Origin: a cyanobacterium PCC 7702
GTDB lineage: Bacteria > Cyanobacteriota > Cyanobacteriia > Cyanobacteriales > Nostocaceae
NCBI GenBank assembly: GCA_000332255.1
Contig: KB235926.1
Coordinates: 706,796 to 763,483 of the forward strand
Direction of reading: 5' to 3'
DNA length: 56,688 nucleotides
How positions within the stretch are numbered: position 1 is the first letter of the stretch; every line of letters begins with the position of its first letter. Under the pieces are notes generated by a model, which saw only the letters and a program-made list of their open reading frames with translations, was not told the DNA's origin and made no database searches. This document shows positions 16,259 through 25,488 of the stretch, piece after piece. Position numbers and translations under genes: made by a program.

Positions 16259-19200
16259 ATGTCATCGCCACTTGAGCGTTCAATCAAAATAGAAGTGAGC
16301 TTACCATCATACCATGCGCAGTTGTTACAAGGACTTGATATCTGGCTGCAGTTGGGATTAATATCTGATGCGCAAGTCAGGCAACTATGTCAAGAGTTTC
16401 TTAGTTGTAGGGTGGTGTGGGAACGTACTATTGAACCTCAAATAGAGAAAGCAACTATCATTTCTGACTCTGGGAAAGATAAACCCTTGCCAGAATTGGC
16501 TAAACCCAATTTTGTTGCAGAAATACTACAGTCATTGCGGTCGGAATTGAGTTTAAGGTGGCTGCTATTTTTGGGTGTATTTTTAGTTGTACTATCTTCA
16601 GGAGTACTTGCTGCGAGTCAGTGGGACCGATTTTCAGCAGCGGGACAGTATGGTATTTTGTTTGCTTATACTATAAGTTTCTGGGGATTGAGTTTTTGGA
16701 CGAGCAAGCAAAGCAATCTCAGACTAACAGCGCAGACATTGCTGATGGTTGGACTTTTGTTGGTACCAATCAACTTTTGGGCAATAGATAGCTTCCGCTT
16801 GTGGTACGATGGCGGCTTGAACTGGATCGTGGCCGCGATCGCTTCTTTTTCCCTGACTGCAATTACAATTGCAACTATTAAAAGTCGGTTATTAACTGCA
16901 GATGCACCTGTAAATAACATACTGGCACTGAATATTTTAGGTTTGAACTACCTGCACTGGGGTTGGAAAATACCGCATTTTCCTTTAATTGCTATTTATT
17001 TAGCAGTGGGAGGAACCACTTTTGTTGTAGTTTCCCAAACTCGTTTGCTTAGGGAAACAAACCTATTGACCCTAGTGGTGATTTATACCTTGCTCGGATT
17101 ATTCATCAGAGGAATTTTTATTGTCCGCACAGACATCACGCAGTTAGGGTTGGCTATTGGTATTTGCGGTTGGCTGGTAACTTGGTTAACCCTATCAAGA
17201 GTTAAAACTGTAGACGCACTCTTTCCGTCTTCTCGTAGAGATACACAACAAGCAAGGGAAAACTCTTCTATCAGCAGGTCATTTGTACCCTGGCAACTTC
17301 TAGGCTGTATTTTACTATTTTTTGGCTGGTTGGTTTCGGTAGCGACTTATCCTTGGCAAGCAATAGGTGTGAGTGGCTTGAGCTTGTGGTTTTTCAGCAC
17401 TCGCTTGCAACATTACAACCTGAAAGTTGATTTTGCAGCCATTTTTTTTATTGGTTTACAAACCGTGTGGTTGGGTTGGTGTTTAGTACCTTCTAAATTG
17501 CAACAATGGATAATAGCCACTGCTATTGAACTAACCCACGCTCAAAATCAATCTTGGGTGTTAGCAACTGTTGCTTTATTTCCCTACACCCTTTTGATAG
17601 TGAAAATAACGCAAAAACTGCGTCGTGTTGGTAAAGAGGAATTAGCTCGGTTTGGCGAACAGCTAACTTGCGGCTTTATCTTTGTATTAACTGCGATCGC
17701 CCTTGTTAATCCGCTGCTGCGATCGCTGTGTTTATTCTTTTCCACAGCAACTTTAGCAACAATTACCCAGCATCGCTTGCTGAAAACAGCAGGAAAACAG
17801 GGAGAATCCTTTTCCGTATTAATATACCTAACCCACATTACAGGTATACTGACTTTTTGCTCCCTAGTTGACTGGTTATTTCCAAACCTTCCCCGTCCTT
17901 ACTGGGCAACAATTTTATTAATCGCAACACTAACAGAATGGCTGTTTAGCATTGGTGATAGCCTTTGGAAACGTAGCGCTTGGCACATCGGTTTCGGACT
18001 AGCCACCGTGAGTTTTTTGCTTTTGTGGCGAAACGAAGGACATAACAATAATTGGGGGTTAATTTGGTTGAGCGTTCCCCTAACACTGACAGCAATTGCC
18101 AGTCGCTTTAGCTGTAGAGAAAAACGCACCACCAGTAGCAAGTACTCTACGAGAAGCCACGCTACGGGTGTCTACAGCGTTTTGGCATTAGGACTGGCTC
18201 AAATACTGACTTTACCACTGCCGCAAACAAGATTAATTGGTTTGACAGTTGCCGCAGCTGTAATGTTTGTCAATACAGCTTATTTAAGACACAAACTATA
18301 TGCAGTAATTACCGTTGGTTTTGCGATCGCTTCTTTTGCTGCGTTGCTGTGGGAGGGTTCAGCTGTTTTTGGGCGACTTTCTTTACAGGGGTGGTTTGTA
18401 GTTGGAGCTACACTCATTTTTGGTTTGTGGCTAATTCACAAAGTACTGTTAAAAACAAATCGGGAATTAATACGTACCTCCTATGCAAATGCAGTAGATA
18501 CGTGGGCGATGGCCTTGTGCAGTGCAGAGTTATTGAGTTTAACATGGCATTGTGCCTTAGTTTATTTGCAGTTGGCAACTCCAGAATTTCTATATTTAAT
18601 TGCCAGTGCGATAACTTTAGCAGCGATCTCTATGAGAAGCCACGCTACGGGTGTCTACGCTCTGCGCAGTTGGCAAAAACCAACAAATCTTGCCTTTTAT
18701 GGCATCGGTTGGTGTTTAGAATTATTAACTGCCGAATTAGTTAGTTTTAGCGAACATTCCCTTGTCTGCATCGCCATTGCCAACATTGGCTTGGGGTTGA
18801 GCGTCCAGCTTCTTGGTGACTGGTGGCAAAGGCGACACGGTTTCGCCAACCTTCCCGGTAGCTTTCACATTCTACCATTAATCTATGGGGGCTTGAGTTT
18901 GCTACTGCAGTTGCAAAGCTTTACCCCGTGGACAAGTTTGGGTGGTTTGGGGGTAGCTGTAATAGCAGTTGGTGTTGGACGACGCCGCCAGGAATTTAAA
19001 TTCCTAGTTTACCTGGGAATTACGGGCATATCGCTTTTTAGCGAACTTTTACTGGCTCAACTGTTACAATCTTCCCAACAAGCGTGGGGCGATCGCTTGA
19101 TTGCCATGTCTGCGTTGGGTGCAAGCATTATGTATGGCTATCGCATTTTCTCACCTTGGCTAAATAGCTACTTGCGTTTGAGCACTAACGAACTAAAAGC

Positions 19201-20179
19201 AGTTACCCATCTGCACTGGGCTGGAAGTAGTTTATTATTAATAGCAGCTACTGCAGCAGCAATCGCAACCAATCGCCTTGTCGGTTTGGGAACCAGCGTA
19301 TTTTTGATTCGCTACGCCATTTTTCAAGGAAGAGATGTCAACAGCAAAAATAGCCAAATAGCCAAAGAAATCTGGGTATACCTTGGCTTGTTTGAACTTG
19401 CTGCAACCGGGGTTTATTGGCGCGCCACACCAGCAGGACAGTTGTTTGCACCAGTACTTGCACCTTGGAATGGTGCGATCGCCTGTGCGATCGCCTATTT
19501 TTTCTACACTTTACCTTGGGAAAGTTGGGGTTGGTCGAAACGCCCCTGGCAACGCACTGCACATATCCTACCATTGATAGTTTTGTGGCAAACCAGACTG
19601 CTGGTTTCTCCTGTAAGCTTGCTGGTTACTGCTGCGTTTTACCTGTTCTTAGCAAAAGTCAGCAATCGATTCCGCCTTACCTACATCAGTGTGGCGTTAA
19701 TTGATTGGGCAATTTTCCGCTACTTTGAGAAATTGGGTTTCACTGCAACTTTGTGGTACGTAAGTGCGATCGGTCTTTCGCTTCTGTATATTCCCCAATT
19801 CGATCCGCAATTAAAATTACCAGCAATGAAAACAAACCGTCATTATTGGCGGTTACTAAGCAGTGGTCTTATTTGTGGCTACGCAATTTTATTTCATCAA
19901 GATACAGCTCTAATACCAGCAATATTCAGCTTAATTGCTATTTTTGCGGGATTAAGTTTGCGGGTGCGGGCTTTTCTGTATGTTGGCACCATCAGCTTTG
20001 TTCTCACTACCTTTTATCAGTTAGTTGTTACAAGCTTGGACTACCCATTTTTCAAATGGATTGTGGGTCTGGTAACGGGTATTGTACTCATTTCTATTGC
20101 TGCTAGTTTTGAAATGCACCGCTCCCGATTAATTTCTTTACTTAGCAATCTCAACGAGCAAATGCAACAATGGGAGTAA
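16259..20179 (+). CDS. Giant polytopic membrane protein with N-terminal DUF2157-like region
   Basis: A very hydrophobic protein of 1306 residues with some 30 or more membrane segments. A soluble N-terminal region (about 1-95, LQGLDIWLQLGLISDAQVRQLC) resembles DUF2157 proteins. I chose ATG 16259 (MSSPLERSIK) over an in-frame GTG at 16199 that lacks a Shine-Dalgarno. A tiny frame with a strong GGAGG (16221-16247) sits just upstream. Two copies of a dispersed repeat are inserted in frame and each encodes RSHATGVY (18145-18179 and 18628-18661). The function is unknown. Neighbours suggest envelope glycan assembly, but nothing in the protein proves it. Confidence 0.7.
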   Translation: MSSPLERSIKIEVSLPSYHAQLLQGLDIWLQLGLISDAQVRQLCQEFLSCRVVWERTIEPQIEKATIISDSGKDKPLPELAKPNFVAEILQSLRSELSLRWLLFLGVFLVVLSSGVLAASQWDRFSAAGQYGILFAYTISFWGLSFWTSKQSNLRLTAQTLLMVGLLLVPINFWAIDSFRLWYDGGLNWIVAAIASFSLTAITIATIKSRLLTADAPVNNILALNILGLNYLHWGWKIPHFPLIAIYLAVGGTTFVVVSQTRLLRETNLLTLVVIYTLLGLFIRGIFIVRTDITQLGLAIGICGWLVTWLTLSRVKTVDALFPSSRRDTQQARENSSISRSFVPWQLLGCILLFFGWLVSVATYPWQAIGVSGLSLWFFSTRLQHYNLKVDFAAIFFIGLQTVWLGWCLVPSKLQQWIIATAIELTHAQNQSWVLATVALFPYTLLIVKITQKLRRVGKEELARFGEQLTCGFIFVLTAIALVNPLLRSLCLFFSTATLATITQHRLLKTAGKQGESFSVLIYLTHITGILTFCSLVDWLFPNLPRPYWATILLIATLTEWLFSIGDSLWKRSAWHIGFGLATVSFLLLWRNEGHNNNWGLIWLSVPLTLTAIASRFSCREKRTTSSKYSTRSHATGVYSVLALGLAQILTLPLPQTRLIGLTVAAAVMFVNTAYLRHKLYAVITVGFAIASFAALLWEGSAVFGRLSLQGWFVVGATLIFGLWLIHKVLLKTNRELIRTSYANAVDTWAMALCSAELLSLTWHCALVYLQLATPEFLYLIASAITLAAISMRSHATGVYALRSWQKPTNLAFYGIGWCLELLTAELVSFSEHSLVCIAIANIGLGLSVQLLGDWWQRRHGFANLPGSFHILPLIYGGLSLLLQLQSFTPWTSLGGLGVAVIAVGVGRRRQEFKFLVYLGITGISLFSELLLAQLLQSSQQAWGDRLIAMSALGASIMYGYRIFSPWLNSYLRLSTNELKAVTHLHWAGSSLLLIAATAAAIATNRLVGLGTSVFLIRYAIFQGRDVNSKNSQIAKEIWVYLGLFELAATGVYWRATPAGQLFAPVLAPWNGAIACAIAYFFYTLPWESWGWSKRPWQRTAHILPLIVLWQTRLLVSPVSLLVTAAFYLFLAKVSNRFRLTYISVALIDWAIFRYFEKLGFTATLWYVSAIGLSLLYIPQFDPQLKLPAMKTNRHYWRLLSSGLICGYAILFHQDTALIPAIFSLIAIFAGLSLRVRAFLYVGTISFVLTTFYQLVVTSLDYPFFKWIVGLVTGIVLISIAASFEMHRSRLISLLSNLNEQMQQWE
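18145..18179 (+). repeat. Dispersed repeat family 2, in-frame copy 1
   Basis: Core GAGAAGCCACGCTACGGGTG, translated as RSHATGVY within the DUF2157-like gene. It is near-identical to 18628-18661 and read in the same frame. Confidence 0.85.
18628..18661 (+). repeat. Dispersed repeat family 2, in-frame copy 2
   Basis: Same core as 18145-18179, again translated as RSHATGVY, about 160 codons further on in the same gene. Confidence 0.85.
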
Positions 20180-20304
20180 GTAGTTATTTTTACTAAAATT
20201 ATTGACTGCACGAGAAAGAAAGATGATAATTGCGTGATGAATTTGGGTAATTTTATAACAGGAGGATTGTTGTTCTTAAGTATTTACCACAACATCACGA
20301 CAAC

Positions 20305-20739
20305 ATGGCTGGCTCTGGAGAAGAATATATGATCGCTCGCCGCAAACAACTAGAGCGGCGCAAAAAATTGCTAACTTGGATATCTATCGTATCTTTTGTA
20401 GGCTCCACAGGATTTGCAGCTGTTTCTGCAGTGGTAGAAGCAATTAAAAATCCATCGCCACCTCAAGTAGTGTCTGCAAGACCTTCTTTGCAACAACAAG
20501 CACAGGGATTTGAGTCAGTGTTACAACGAGAACCAGAAAATAAAGTGGCTTTAGAGGGGTTGGTAAAAATACGCCTGCAGCTGCAGGATGCCAAGGCTGC
20601 GATCGCTCCTTTGGAAAAATTGGTGAAACTATATCCTGAAAGAGAAGACTACAAAATCCAATTGGAACAACTAAAAAAACAGGTAGAAAACTCTAGGAAC
20701 ACAGGCAATAACGCAAATAAGCAAGAAAAGTTTCGTTAG
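20305..20739 (+). CDS. Small membrane-anchored TPR protein
   Basis: A 144-residue protein: a basic N-terminus ([12 protein letters not shown]), one membrane helix (about 25-47), then one to two TPR-like helices ([43 protein letters not shown]) and a polar tail. ATG 20305 lacks a Shine-Dalgarno. ATG 20329 (MIARRKQ) has GGAGAAG upstream and is a good alternative. The TPR part would face the cytoplasm or periplasm depending on topology; the basic N-terminus suggests N-in, C-out. It is probably a scaffold for an envelope complex, but no specific partner can be named. Confidence 0.7.
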   Translation: MAGSGEEYMIARRKQLERRKKLLTWISIVSFVGSTGFAAVSAVVEAIKNPSPPQVVSARPSLQQQAQGFESVLQREPENKVALEGLVKIRLQLQDAKAAIAPLEKLVKLYPEREDYKIQLEQLKKQVENSRNTGNNANKQEKFR

Positions 20740-20783
20740 GTTCAGTTCAGCTATAAATTTCACAATAACACAGCGTATAAATT

Positions 20784-21569
20784 ATGTCAGTCAAAATAGA
20801 TATTTTAATTCCAGCAGTTAATAATTCATATTTTACTTGTGCTCTCATCAAAAGTATAAAGAATACCACAAAAATTCCTTTTAACATAATATATATTGAT
20901 AACGGTAGTGAAGCTAGCGAATTTAACAACGTACTTATATCTCTACAAGATATAAATCATTTAATTATTAGGAATCATCAGAATTTAGGCTTCGTAAAAG
21001 CAATTAACCAAGGCTTAAAGTTAAGCACAGCTGAATATATTTGTTTTCAAAATAATGATACCTTAGTATTTGAAAATTGTTTTGAAAGATTAATAAAACA
21101 TCTCGATAATCTTCCCAATGTTGGAATTATCTCTCCTATTGCTTCTGAAGGAGGAGGTAAACAAGGAATTGAAATTCTTAAATCTCGCTGGTCTTGGTTA
21201 GACAAAGAAATAAGTAGAATAGACCTTTGTAGATCATCTCATGCAGATATTAATAATTTTTTATATCAGCGTTTTCAAAATCAAGCAACAGAGGTTAATA
21301 CTTCACTTGCTTTTTTTTCTGTTGTTATGAGTCGCAGAACTTTCGAAAGAATAGGATACTTGGATGAAAGATACGGACTGGGACTGTATGAAGATGATGA
21401 CTATTGTCAAAGAATAGTGTCTGCAGGTTTAAAACTATATATTGCTTTAGATGTATATGTATGGCACTTAGCAAGTACTACATTTAAATCAATATATTCA
21501 GATAACAAAATAATGAACCTAATGATAGAAAATCAAAAAATATTTGAAGATAAGTGGATAAATGCTTAA
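20784..21569 (+). CDS. Glycosyltransferase family 2 protein
   Basis: A GT-A fold glycosyltransferase of 261 residues. VKIDILIPAVNN is the nucleotide-binding start, followed by YIDNGSEA, NLGFVKAINQGL, and the DxD-type FQNNDTL (about residue 90). The acceptor-side region is SRRTFERIGYLDERYGLGLYEDDDYCQR, typical of rhamnosyl/surface-glycan GT2 enzymes. It is cytoplasmic and soluble. It is the first gene of an AT-rich block with almost no HIP1 sites and lies 46 nt upstream of the large fusion transferase, so the two probably work together. Donor and acceptor are unknown. Confidence 0.88.
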   Translation: MSVKIDILIPAVNNSYFTCALIKSIKNTTKIPFNIIYIDNGSEASEFNNVLISLQDINHLIIRNHQNLGFVKAINQGLKLSTAEYICFQNNDTLVFENCFERLIKHLDNLPNVGIISPIASEGGGKQGIEILKSRWSWLDKEISRIDLCRSSHADINNFLYQRFQNQATEVNTSLAFFSVVMSRRTFERIGYLDERYGLGLYEDDDYCQRIVSAGLKLYIALDVYVWHLASTTFKSIYSDNKIMNLMIENQKIFEDKWINA

Positions 21570-21615
21570 TTGTTCTTGTTGTTATTAAATGAACACAATT
21601 TTTTGAGGTATAAAA

Positions 21616-24600
21616 ATGCTAACCGGTCGCTATGTTAATATAAGTATAGTTACTTATAATCGCTTAGAATTTACCAAGCAAGCAATTTCTTCTATTGTCA
21701 AGTATACAAGTTTTCCTTATGTTATTACTGTTGTCGATAACGGCAGTCAAGATGGAACTCAAGAATACCTTAAGAAACTTTTAGAAAAAGAAATAATAAA
21801 AAATCTCATCTTGTTAGAACAAAACATTGGTGTTGCTAAAGCTTCAAATATAGCTTGGTTACAAGAGCCAAAAGCACTTTATTATTTAAAATATGATAAC
21901 GACATTGTTATTCAAAAAAATAATTGGCTTTCTGCACTAGTATCTGTTATCGATGCCATACCAGAAATAGGAGTGCTCGGCTATAATTTTGAACCAATAA
22001 GCTATCCACTGCAAGTTTTTAAAAATTATCGAATCCGAATTAAAGAAGAGGGAAATATTGGAGGTGCTTGCTTTTTAATTCCTAAGCGTACACGAGATAT
22101 TTTAGGTTATTGGTGCGAAGATTATGGACTCTACGGATTTGAAGATGTTGATTATTGTTTCAGAGTAAAATTAGCAGGATTCCTAAATGCCTATATGGAA
22201 GATGAAGAAATCGGTATTCATTTACCTGCAGGAAAAGCTCCGATTATAGATGGTATAAATTGGCGTGCTAGTGATGGTATAGAAGAGGTTAAATACAAAG
22301 AATATCGTAATTTTAAAGATTTAGAACTTCAAAAAAACATTGTTAAGGGAATCGTAAGTAAGAATTTCAGTGAATATGGGAATAAAACACGACCATTATA
22401 TATCAGCGCCAGTTTACCTGATTTATCAATAACTAGCAATTTTCAAGCAATAGATAATTGCCTCCCAAAAAAATACTTCGAACACACTAACAACGAAAAC
22501 ACTAACAAAATGAATTCAAAGATAATGCGTGTAGATTTAGGATGTGGAGTAAATAAACCAGATAATTTTATTGGAGTGGATATATATCCCGGATTGGGCG
22601 TAGATATTGTTGCCGATTTAAATAAAAAATTCCCATTTGAAGACAATACCATAGATGAAATAAGAGCACATGATATCATTGAACATTTACCAGATAAAAT
22701 TCACACTATGAATGAAATCTGGAGAATTTGTAAGCCAGGTGCTAAGGTTGATATTCGTGTACCTTCAACTGACGGTAGAGGAGCTTTCCAAGATCCTACA
22801 CATACTAGTTTTTGGAATATTAATTCTTTTTTATATTATTGTGTTGATTTTCCTCAGTACCTTGAACTTTGTAGGAGATATGGTTTTAAAGGTGCATTCA
22901 AAATTTTGAAACTTGAGCACGAAGAATCACCAGATAATGTCATTCACGTTAAAGCCGAGTTAAGTGCAGTTAAGTCAGAAACGCAAATTGCAAATTCAGA
23001 AAAATTAAAAACAATTACCTTGGAAAATTTTATTAAAAATGACATTAATGAACTTTTAATTAAGTTTTTAACTTATATCGAACAATACGAACAATATCCT
23101 AGTAACCGTGCTTGTTTAGCTAATATTCGCCAACTTCGCAATGAAATCGCTCAACAGTTACTGTGCTTATCAGTTAATGAACTTGAAAGTCTATATCATG
23201 AGGAATTACATAGGGTAATTAAAAGACTATTTAATAGTAGTATAAAAAATGAAATTTTAACAGATTCAGAAAAGAAAATTGTAGAAAAAGTATCACTAAA
23301 TATTTTAGAAAAATCTGGGCAGACAGAAGGGATTAATTACTTACTAACCTTTATGCTTTACTGTTCTGCTCATTATTTACCTTTGTATTATAAGATTGAA
23401 CACATCCCTCAGTGGTTGCTTAATGATTATTTACAATATATGCTAGCATCTCCTTACTTCAGTCAAGTAGGAGAAGCTGATAAGTACTATTGCTATATGC
23501 AGCAATTTATAAATTATCTGCACAATTCCATCATTAATAATAAGAATTCAGAACTATGGCGGAAAGTGGCAGATCAATTTATTAGTCTAGCAAATTTTAT
23601 TCCATTATATTTTAATGGAGAAAACCTTAGAGATATATATGTTAAACGAGCAGATATTTTAGAACATGTTCTGCAAATAAAAAATTATGAAATAGATTTT
23701 GAATTTGACTATAAACCTGTCAATAGAAAAAAAATTAAACTTGGAATTCTTGCAGCTAGTTATACTCCATCCGCTGAAACTTTTGCTTCACTTCCTGTAT
23801 ATGAATACTTGAGTAGAGATTTTGATGTCATTTTATATTCTCTTAGTCAAACCAATCATCAACTCGAGTATTATTGCCAAAGTTGTGCAAACTCCTTTAA
23901 GTTACTCCCACAAGATTTATCAGAGCAGGTAAAGACTATTCGTGCTGATGATTTAGATATATTATTCATTTCTAGCAACGTGACAGCTGTAACTAATCAA
24001 ATCTGTCTTTTATCTATGCACAGATTAGCCAGAATACAAATCACCAGCGGAGGTTCAGTTGTCACTACTGGAATGCGACATATAGATTATTACATTTCTG
24101 GTACACTAACCGATCCATCAGAAACTGCACAAGAACAGTATCGAGAAAAGTTAATAAAACTAGAAGGAAGTGCTCATTGTTTCAGTTATGGTCCTGAACA
24201 AGGAAAAAATCTTGTTAAAATTAAGCGAGAAAGTCTAGGAATCTCTAAAGATGCTGTTGTTTTTGTTTCTGGTGCGAATTTCTTCAAAATTATCCCAGAA
24301 CTAATTAATACATGGGCAAAAATTATTGCAGCAGTACCAAATTCAGTTTTAGTACTTTTGCCATTTGGACCTAATTGGTCAGATGCTTACCCAAAACAAG
24401 CTTTTATTAATCACCTTAATTCTATGTTTTCAAAACATGGAATAGACATTAATCGTCTAATCGTTTTGGATCCTCAACCAGTACCAGATAGAGAGGAAGT
24501 CCAAGAATACTTCAAAATAGCTGATATCTATCTCGATTCATATCCATTTGCAGGAACAACTTCGCTAGTAGAACCACTACAAGTTAATTTGCCAGTAATA

Positions 24601-25332
24601 GTTAGAAAAGGAAATAGTTTCCGTTCTGCAATGGGTGCAGCAATGGTACAATCACTAAATATTCCTGATTTAGTTGCCAATAGTGAAGAGTCTTACATAC
24701 AGCTTGCGATCGCTCTCGGGAAAAATCCAGAGTTGCGCCACCAAAAAAGGTTGCAAATTCAGGAAAAAATGCAGAGCAATCCTAGTTTTTTAGATAGTCG
24801 TTCCTACTCAGCTAAAGTTGAAAATGTATTCAAACAATTGTACATCAATTATATTGTAGACACTCTCAGCCAAAGTTTATACCTCAGAGAAATTAACTTT
24901 ATCATCTTTCCCGATTGGAGTCAGCCAGAAGAATCACTAAGTTTGGAATTAGAACAAGTAATTAAAAAACTTGCATCTTATCTTCACAGTCAGCACATTA
25001 CTTTATTGATAGAAGCCAGTAATACAGACGAAAATTATGCCGAACTATTATTATCTGCTATTAGCATGAACTTATTAATGGGAGATGATTTAGAAGTTAA
25101 TGAAGAATTACAAATCTCCTTTGTCAGAAATTTAAGCGAAATACAGTGGCAAGCTTTGCTATCTAAAATTACAGCCAGAATTATTTTAGAGCCGGAAAAT
25201 CAACAAGCATTAACAAGAATAAAAGCAGCAAATATTCCTGCATACGAACTAGAAAAGATTTGTGAGCAAAATGGCAATTTATTAACTGATTGCGAAGGTT
25301 TTATGAAAGAACAAACGGTGATAACTAATTAA
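21616..25332 (+). CDS. Three-domain GT2 / SAM-methyltransferase / OGT-like fusion
   Basis: A 1238-residue protein with three enzyme domains. Residues 1-270 are a GT2 domain (VNISIVTYNRLEFTKQAISS, YDNDIVIQ near 93, YGFEDVDYCFRVKLAGF). Residues about 303-440 are a class I SAM methyltransferase (VDLGCGVNKPDNFIGVD near 306, HDIIEHLPDKIHTMNEIWRI). After a helical linker, residues about 705-1075 are an O-GlcNAc-transferase-like GT41 catalytic region (KIKLGILAASYTP, ADIYLDSYPFAGTTSLVEPL). The usual TPR array of OGTs is missing, and the linker may replace it. A natural reading is that it adds a sugar to protein, extends it and methylates it, but the order is inference. It lies beside a second OGT and a pilin gene. 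Confidence 0.85.
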   Translation: MLTGRYVNISIVTYNRLEFTKQAISSIVKYTSFPYVITVVDNGSQDGTQEYLKKLLEKEIIKNLILLEQNIGVAKASNIAWLQEPKALYYLKYDNDIVIQKNNWLSALVSVIDAIPEIGVLGYNFEPISYPLQVFKNYRIRIKEEGNIGGACFLIPKRTRDILGYWCEDYGLYGFEDVDYCFRVKLAGFLNAYMEDEEIGIHLPAGKAPIIDGINWRASDGIEEVKYKEYRNFKDLELQKNIVKGIVSKNFSEYGNKTRPLYISASLPDLSITSNFQAIDNCLPKKYFEHTNNENTNKMNSKIMRVDLGCGVNKPDNFIGVDIYPGLGVDIVADLNKKFPFEDNTIDEIRAHDIIEHLPDKIHTMNEIWRICKPGAKVDIRVPSTDGRGAFQDPTHTSFWNINSFLYYCVDFPQYLELCRRYGFKGAFKILKLEHEESPDNVIHVKAELSAVKSETQIANSEKLKTITLENFIKNDINELLIKFLTYIEQYEQYPSNRACLANIRQLRNEIAQQLLCLSVNELESLYHEELHRVIKRLFNSSIKNEILTDSEKKIVEKVSLNILEKSGQTEGINYLLTFMLYCSAHYLPLYYKIEHIPQWLLNDYLQYMLASPYFSQVGEADKYYCYMQQFINYLHNSIINNKNSELWRKVADQFISLANFIPLYFNGENLRDIYVKRADILEHVLQIKNYEIDFEFDYKPVNRKKIKLGILAASYTPSAETFASLPVYEYLSRDFDVILYSLSQTNHQLEYYCQSCANSFKLLPQDLSEQVKTIRADDLDILFISSNVTAVTNQICLLSMHRLARIQITSGGSVVTTGMRHIDYYISGTLTDPSETAQEQYREKLIKLEGSAHCFSYGPEQGKNLVKIKRESLGISKDAVVFVSGANFFKIIPELINTWAKIIAAVPNSVLVLLPFGPNWSDAYPKQAFINHLNSMFSKHGIDINRLIVLDPQPVPDREEVQEYFKIADIYLDSYPFAGTTSLVEPLQVNLPVIVRKGNSFRSAMGAAMVQSLNIPDLVANSEESYIQLAIALGKNPELRHQKRLQIQEKMQSNPSFLDSRSYSAKVENVFKQLYINYIVDTLSQSLYLREINFIIFPDWSQPEESLSLELEQVIKKLASYLHSQHITLLIEASNTDENYAELLLSAISMNLLMGDDLEVNEELQISFVRNLSEIQWQALLSKITARIILEPENQQALTRIKAANIPAYELEKICEQNGNLLTDCEGFMKEQTVITN

Positions 25333-25479
25333 GTTATTTCTGGAATATTTTTGACAACCAAATGAATCCAGGAGGTAATACCAAGCTAGAAGCGATCGCT
25401 TGTAATCTCCCGATTGTCACTCATATAAGTTCGTAGTAAGCACAAAGCATGCTTTCAAACTACAGGACTAAAGTCCTGA
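25333..25479. other. Convergent gap between the two OGT-like genes
   Basis: Two genes end here head-to-head. The gap contains a HIP1 site (about 25391) and most of a long inverted repeat (25428-25488) that could terminate transcription from both sides. Confidence 0.6.
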
Positions 25480-25488
25480 CTACGAACT
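25428..25488. repeat. Hairpin repeat with nested palindromes, overlapping the OGT 3' end
   Basis: Outer arms AGTTCGTAGT (25428-25437) and ACTACGAACT (25479-25488) enclose AAAGCATGCTTT and GGACTAAAGTCC. It belongs to a repeat type common in cyanobacteria; related copies lie near 28595, 39546, 48006 and 52668. On the minus strand it supplies the last two codons and the TAG stop of the TPR-OGT gene. A T-run follows on the plus strand, so it may also act as a terminator. Confidence 0.8.
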
